From Tamarix chinensis (taxonomy: Eukaryota > Streptophyta > Magnoliopsida > Caryophyllales > Tamaricaceae), in NCBI GenBank assembly GCA_030549775.1, contig CM060175.1:41149915-41213914 (forward strand): DNA of 64,000 bases. The letters are read 5' to 3'. Shown one piece after another: positions 59,117-64,000 of this stretch. The notes under the pieces were generated by a model. The model searched no databases and was not told the origin of the DNA. It saw nothing but the letters and a program-made list of their open reading frames with translations. A program made the translations under genes and the position numbers. Numbering within the stretch: position 1 is the stretch's first letter; each line of letters begins with the position of its first letter.

Positions 59117-60097
59117 CTACCGCTGCCCGTTAAAACTGGAAACAAAGGGATGAGTCAGGAGCTGTGCGGCAGTCGACCTCTTACCGGGTTCCTTGCACAG
59201 ACATCTTTCGACGAAGCTCCGAAACTCCTCAGACGCATCCTCGGGCAAATTAGGCGGATCCGCAAAACAAATGGCCCACATCAAGGTAGCCCAATCGGGT
59301 CTTTGACCCGGTAACAAGAACGGAAAGTGGCCCAAATACAATTCTAACAACGTAAGTCCTAAGCTCCAAATATCGGCAGCATACCCATCATAATTTCCTC
59401 CGTACCTATCCGGATCAAACCGCTCCGGACTCATATAGGCACAAGTCCCAATGTAAGAATTACATGGGTCAAGTGTTCTGCTCATAATCCTACCCACCCC
59501 AAAATCAGCAATCTTTACCTCCATCTTCTCGTTGACCAACAAATTAGAAGGCTTAATGTCGCGGTGGACAATCTTATGAGCGTGAAGGTAGCTAAGACCA
59601 TTAAGAACTTGAAACGCAACGTCGGCCAATAATTTTTCAGAAAATTTCCCTTCCTTCCGGAGCATACAATCTAGTGTGCCGCCGTCCATGTACTCCATTA
59701 AGATACCAATATCACCGGCCCCACCACCGCCGTTAGGGATAGAGAAGATTCCGTGACACCGGACGATGAAAGGAGAGTCGGTGCGGCGGAGGATCTCGAT
59801 TTCCCGAAACGTTTGACGAAGGACTGTAGCGTCGGAAGAGGAGTCTGTGTGGACTAATTTAAGAGCATAGATAGAAGATGTCCGCTGATGCTCTACCTTG
59901 TAGACTGTACCGCTGTTACCGTGGCCGACAACTTCTAGCTTTTTTAAGTCGGTAAAGGAGGCTGTTGCGGTGTTTGAGAAAGATGATGAAGGAGGGAGAG
60001 AAGGTTGGAATTGGTGGAGATAACAAGGGCGGCGCTGGGCCGTTTCTGGTATGGGTAGGCGGAGGTTAATTTGCCGGCGCTCTCTTACTAGTGCCAT
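59117..60097 (-). CDS. MKK9: group D MAP kinase kinase (MKK7/MKK9 type), intronless
   Basis: This dual-specificity kinase phosphorylates MAP kinases (MPK3/MPK6 in relatives) in ethylene, defence, senescence and stress signalling. The longest frame starts at 60139 (340 aa), but the conserved group D start MALVRERRQ begins at its 15th codon (60097), giving 326 aa. RERRQINLRLPIP is the MAPK docking site (basic residues then L-x-L). In long-frame numbering: glycine loop GHGNSGTVYKV (72-82), ATP-binding Lys 94 (YALK), catalytic loop HRDIKPSNLL (192-201), DFG (212-214). The activation loop has the plant S/T-x5-S/T pair as Thr222 and Ser228, then GTCAYMSPERF. RPDWATLMWAICF (280-292) is typical of group D. 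A glycine run (137-142) interrupts the loop after CHGIF. The frame is intact, with TAG at 59117-59119, and its GC-rich codons contrast with the surroundings. MKK7 or MKK8 orthology cannot be excluded. Confidence 0.95.
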   Translation of the reverse strand: MALVRERRQINLRLPIPETAQRRPCYLHQFQPSLPPSSSFSNTATASFTDLKKLEVVGHGNSGTVYKVEHQRTSSIYALKLVHTDSSSDATVLRQTFREIEILRRTDSPFIVRCHGIFSIPNGGGGAGDIGILMEYMDGGTLDCMLRKEGKFSEKLLADVAFQVLNGLSYLHAHKIVHRDIKPSNLLVNEKMEVKIADFGVGRIMSRTLDPCNSYIGTCAYMSPERFDPDRYGGNYDGYAADIWSLGLTLLELYLGHFPFLLPGQRPDWATLMWAICFADPPNLPEDASEEFRSFVERCLCKEPGKRSTAAQLLTHPFVSSFNGQR

Positions 60098-60153
60098 GTG
60101 TTGGGATATTATGCTTGCGGATCTGTGATTCGATTCCATGAATGATTAGGTCA

Positions 60154-60160
60154 GTTTATA
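60154..60160 (-). promoter_or_regulatory. possible TATA box of the MAPKK gene
   Basis: TATAAAC on the minus strand lies only about 15 bases upstream of the first ATG (60139) and about 57 upstream of the conserved ATG (60097). Transcription 25-35 bases downstream of it would begin after the first ATG, which favours the second as the real start. Confidence 0.45.
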
Positions 60161-60779
60161 AGCTGGAAATGGAACACATGGGTAAAAGGAAAGGAAGGAG
60201 GAAAGTTAGCGGTAGTAGCCTAGTGGGACCATGAGTCGGACCTCATCGGCACGACATACATGATACATGTAGATAAGGTTGATTAATCAGCAGCAATACA
60301 AAAAAGCTTGGTGCACCGCATGGCCGCCATCTATCTTATCAAAAATGGGGAGGCAAATTCTTAGCACCATCGGACAAGTAGCGAAAATGATTTTTGCAAA
60401 GTGGCTTGGCTTCGAAAAGACAAATAATAATAAAATAGCACCAGTGGATTGTTCTTTTCTTGCAGATGCTTTATTTCGATTATTGTAAAATTTAAACCAA
60501 AACCAAACCGATTTTGTTTGCTTCCGTTATGTGAAATAAAGACAAGATATCAAGTGAAATGGGTACGACATTTATTATATTATTAATCAAACTGGTTTTT
60601 TGATATCCAGCTAAATGGCCCAGTAATTAAAATAATAAAACTCATAACATATTTAATATATTATTAATTAAAAAATATTACCAAAAAAAATTTCAATCAT
60701 TGCACTATACGTCATACATATAGTCCGTGATATTTTTATAATTTTATTAATTTTTTAAAAATATAATAAGAAAATAATC
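60161..60779. other. MAPKK upstream region and intergenic DNA
   Basis: It should hold the MAPKK promoter (leftward gene). No further control site is claimed. The open frame at 60279-60488 has no recognisable domain and is probably chance. Confidence 0.5.
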
Positions 60780-61345
60780 TAATTAATATGCACCTTTTAT
60801 ACATAAACATACATCTGTTAGACTATTATGATAAAATACACATTTTACCTACAAAATATGATAGGCAATGTGACATTTTTATAAATTTATTCATTTTTTA
60901 AAAATAAAACGCATCTTATTCAACAAAATATAAATCTTTCGGACATTCATACATATCTTTCCTAGTAAAATACATATTTTATCCAACACAATATATACTT
61001 TTTCTAATGATATAAATAAATAATATGTGTTTTTATCCTGTAGGATGTGTATTTTTATGTTAAAAGTTATGCATTAGTTAATATAAGATGTGTATTTATC
61101 ATTATAAGATATATATTTGTTAATATGAGGTATGTATTCACCTTTGTAAAATATACATTTATAGTAACAAATATTCATCCTCATATATACATATGTTAAT
61201 ATAAGATTTGCATTCATAAATATAAAATGTGCGTTTACAATAGCAAGATGTGTATTTGTTTTTATAAAAATTTGTAGTATTTACAATAGCATGTGAATTT
61301 ATAACATATATATTTATTCCTTGTTGTTTCATAAATAATGTAACC
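60780..61345. repeat. degenerate inverted array of ATGTGTATTT/AAATACACAT words
   Basis: Left of about 61000 the recurring word is AAAATACACATTTTA or close forms (60834, 60948). Right of it the reverse complement, GATGTGTATTT (61042, 61090, 61249), recurs every 30-60 bases. The zone is therefore a loose inverted repeat ending at the CACTA terminus. No gene. Confidence 0.5.
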
Positions 61346-61369
61346 CACCCTAGAAAATATTTTTGATAA

Positions 61370-61690
61370 TGGTTTTTTAAAAAATTTAATAATGGTTACC
61401 AACCATTATTGAGTAGTCTATTATAAAAACTTTAATAAAGGTTCTAAACTTGTCATCAAAATACTAAAATTTGAGCCAAATTTAGTCAAAATATGTTTGT
61501 TTTAATAACGATTATCAGCTAAAACTATTATTAAAACATGATGTTTTGTCAACGGTTATTCAATATAAAAGTTATTAAAATTTATAGTTTTGTTAATGGC
61601 TATTCGATATAACCGTTATTTAAAAGGCAGTTTTGGAATCGGTTATTCATTATAACTATTACTAAATGTTGTTTTAATAATAGTTTTCAC
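61370..61690. repeat. CACTA subterminal repeat array, about 43-bp period
   Basis: Units starting with a TTTT-containing word occur near 61499, 61543, 61588, 61631 and 61672. Each holds diverged forms of AACGGTTATTC and TATAACCGTTATT, which are complementary and can pair within the unit. Such arrays are transposase-binding regions in CACTA elements. Confidence 0.72.
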
Positions 61691-62592
61691 TATAACTACC
61701 TCAATTATTAAGCATGTGAGCATATAACTTGACCTATTCATCTCTAACTTCATCATCAACATATTTTTGACCTTGTGCATACTCATCTTTGAAAAACTAC
61801 AAATTAATACAATTCAATCATTTAGTTAATAATAAATATTTCATAGATTAACTAATGAAAAATATTAAAAAAGAAACATACATAAATTAGATCTATATTC
61901 ACAGATTTTTTCTTGAGTATGATATCAATTGATCTACAAACATAGTATCCATAATCATTACCATTTTGCTATTTGGACACTATAAAATAAATTTAGTTAG
62001 CTTATTATTCTATTTGATATTAATTGTAAATGAAATAAAATATAACATGTCAATCTTTTGGCTTACCATTACCAACTCATACTCAAGATTCTTTGGGTCT
62101 AGAACCTAATTTTCGCCTCTCCTCATATATACCATCCATAATGCCTTATATGATAAAGTTAATACACAATATTATAACTTTATATACCTAAAAGTTATAT
62201 AAGAGAATATATGCATTAATAAAGTAATGTGAGTAAGAAGTATATTAACATGTTAATTAACTATTTCCCTTCAAAACAATGACAACAAAAGGAATGGGAT
62301 AATTTTGGAGGGAATCAAAGATATATACTTTATTTTGATCGAGATGGACGACGTAAAAAAATTCAATGTTCATTTGTGAGGTGAAGTATGAGGTAAATCT
62401 TATTGTTATACCCCTTACTTAAGATGTGATCCACCGTATAGTTTATGTGTCTACCCTCGCTTATTGTACTATGATCAAATATATAGTATGGACATACAAA
62501 TACAGTAGAAGACAACATCCTCTTTGCCGCAACCTAGCTATCAACCAACCTATGGATGTCAATAATAAAGTATATTTATTAGTAACTAATAA

Positions 62593-62617
62593 CTATATAT
62601 ATATATATATATATATA
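62593..62617. repeat. (TA)n microsatellite
   Basis: A pure TA run inside the CACTA remnant. Confidence 0.92.
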
Positions 62618-63147
62618 AGAGGCCATAAAATTATACAAAGTAGCAAAAAGTATTGAAATATATGATATAAAATAATACTTACTTAATATATATGGTCATG
62701 CTCATTGTTAACCTCCATTCAGTCTTATAAATTTTATTGATAATCTTTGTCAATATCATGTAAATGGCATCGTCACTCCCAACATACTCGGTAGGACAAT
62801 CACTTATAATTAGATCACTATTGAGGTAGTTTTGGGTATAGAAATATAACATTGCCAAAGCAAGTGGTGGTTAGTGGAGCTTTTATATCTGTTGGTTCTT
62901 CTCTGAAGATGGGATCTTTTATGGGGTTATTGATTATTCTGATCTATCTCTCTTTCCTTTCTCGGTGCCCTTTTTTGTTTTTCTCCTTCCACTAGTAATT
63001 TGCTCTTCCTTTGTCTTAGGAGCCTTCTTATTTTTCAATCCCTTAATTTATAGTATTAAACAAAATTAAATTTTCATAAATATATTAATAAGGTATAGAC
63101 AATGTGTATAATATATTTGGTTTAACATGGATGGAGAATATCTTTAC

Positions 63148-63288
63148 CTCTTCAATTGTAAGACGAATCCTATCCATGGGCCAAGGCACGAAGCTTCCAT
63201 GAGCTTCCAATATTGTAGCTGCCTCATCGCCTTCTTTATAATGAGGCAAGGGTTCATCTCCAATCATTGGAATGTTAATAGATATAGC
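63148..63288 (-). pseudogene. CACTA protein exon (plant transposase En/Spm family C-terminal domain)
   Basis: On the minus strand a 141-bp (47-codon) open exon is bounded by TTGTAG at its start and GTAAAG at its end, both good splice signals. It contains INIPMIGDEPLPHYKEG, then ILEAHGSFVPWPMDRI. A variable acidic stretch followed by G-S-F-V-x-W-P is typical of the end of En/Spm-associated plant transposon proteins. Another possible exon (KEVESIKSQGHKPFDLDAHD) lies near 63580-63640. Coding integrity over the whole gene cannot be judged. Confidence 0.55.
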
Positions 63289-64000
63289 CTACAATTTAGG
63301 GTTGAGATATACCCATGGATCATCAATGTTTCAATACCATAGGTGATGCGTACCCTTACTTTCGTTAAAAGAATTGAGAGGTCATTATCTAACAAGTTAC
63401 ATATATGGAAACCTTACAAAAAAAAGTATATTTGTATTGTTAGTTATTGAGTTGACACTTCTTACATTGTATATATATCAATTCATTGTCTCATATGCTT
63501 ACCTCCTAAAGAGAATAAAAACTTATATTAGCTCCACAACTATATCTAATACTATTTACATTGGGTATGTGAAGTGGATCATGTGCATCTAAATCAAATG
63601 GCTTATGCCCTTGAGATTTGATGGATTCCACCTCTTTCTATATTGTGGCCATCCATTCAAATTTTATGTTTAATTTTTGGGTTAGGATAACTACTCAGTT
63701 ATGGGTGTTCCGGGGTCTATGGGATCGATCACAAATACTTATTCTTATAACCCCTAAGCTAAGACCCCTGTGTCTTCCTTGGTGTTCTTTACTTCTCTTT
63801 ACTTGTGACACGATGCTATATTGATCTAAACCCTCTACAACATCTAATGTTTCAAGTTCATCATGTAATGTATGTAATTTAGAATATATAAATAAATATA
63901 ATATCATGATCCATTTGCTTCAAGAAAAATAACTACGGCTAGGGATATCTTCAAACGTTTGGTAGCATTTTGTACATCTATATTAAGATATCATTCTTTT

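Larger units (their letters stand above)
61346..64000 (-). mobile_element. CACTA (En/Spm-like) transposon, left part, continues past the window
   Basis: The left end reads CACCCTAGAAAATATTTTTG, close to the plant CACTA terminus CACTACAAGAAAAT. It is followed by subterminal repeats and, further in, minus-strand exons resembling an En/Spm-type transposon protein. In minus orientation the left end would be the 3' end of the element. The right terminus is not in the window, so the ends cannot be paired and the target duplication cannot be checked. Confidence 0.6.

Noticed and set aside
60279..60488. A 69-codon frame upstream of the MAPKK gene
   Set aside because: No domain, no second exon and no codon bias like the neighbouring gene. 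It is more likely promoter DNA.
1..64000. A tRNA, rRNA or clustered host pathway or defence system
   Set aside because: No such gene was recognised on either strand. All multi-domain regions outside the two kinases match transposable elements.

Overview
The window is nuclear DNA from a flowering plant. It is probably a eudicot, because both recognisable host genes are closest to eudicot families and the DNA is AT-rich with large nested LTR retrotransposons; the species cannot be told. Only two host genes are supported, one near each end. At 440-2413 (+) lie the last five coding exons of an IRE/IREH1-type AGC protein kinase. At 59117-60097 (-) lies an intact, intronless group D MAP kinase kinase (MKK7/MKK9 type). 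The roughly 56 kb between them is transposon-derived.

Left block (3800-38073). One old Ty3/gypsy chromovirus (element B, Tekay/Del type by its Met-tRNA primer site, gene order and chromodomain tail) has been stretched to about 34 kb by later insertions. Its 5' LTR was split by element A, a second Tekay-type element of 14.1 kb with very long LTRs. A's own 5' LTR then received a 1421-bp solo LTR. B's RNase H was split by element C, a 6.6-kb CRM/Reina-like gypsy element on the minus strand with about 0.65-kb LTRs. B's 3' LTR was split by a 3.5-kb reverse-oriented solo LTR (K). Exact or 4-of-5 target-site duplications support the A, solo-LTR, C and K insertions; B has a GAAAC repeat three bases off the expected junction.

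Middle block (38066-57555). This is a patchwork of older debris: a minus-strand LINE ORF2 tail; two related minus-strand gypsy elements side by side (D, E); a short tandem repeat; a reverse-oriented LTR-like stretch with extreme AAT and GA tracts (G); the gag-protease part of a minus-strand Athila element (F) with its decayed tRNA-Asp primer site; and two forward Tekay-type LTRs (H, I) enclosing a minus-strand copia fragment (J).

Right block (57556-64000). It holds AT-rich intergenic DNA, the MAPKK gene, an AT-rich inverted-repeat zone, and the left end of a CACTA (En/Spm) transposon with a subterminal repeat array. That transposon runs off the window.

All mobile-element reading frames are broken by stops, frameshifts or lost catalytic residues, so nothing here looks autonomously active. 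No tRNA, rRNA, CRISPR or defence-like system was seen, and I found no convincing undescribed gene system. The most informative signals are evolutionary: a probable LTR-to-LTR gene-conversion tract, a CAG-to-TAG mutation signature, a microsatellite grown in only one LTR, and hairpin-rich modules shared by several LTRs.
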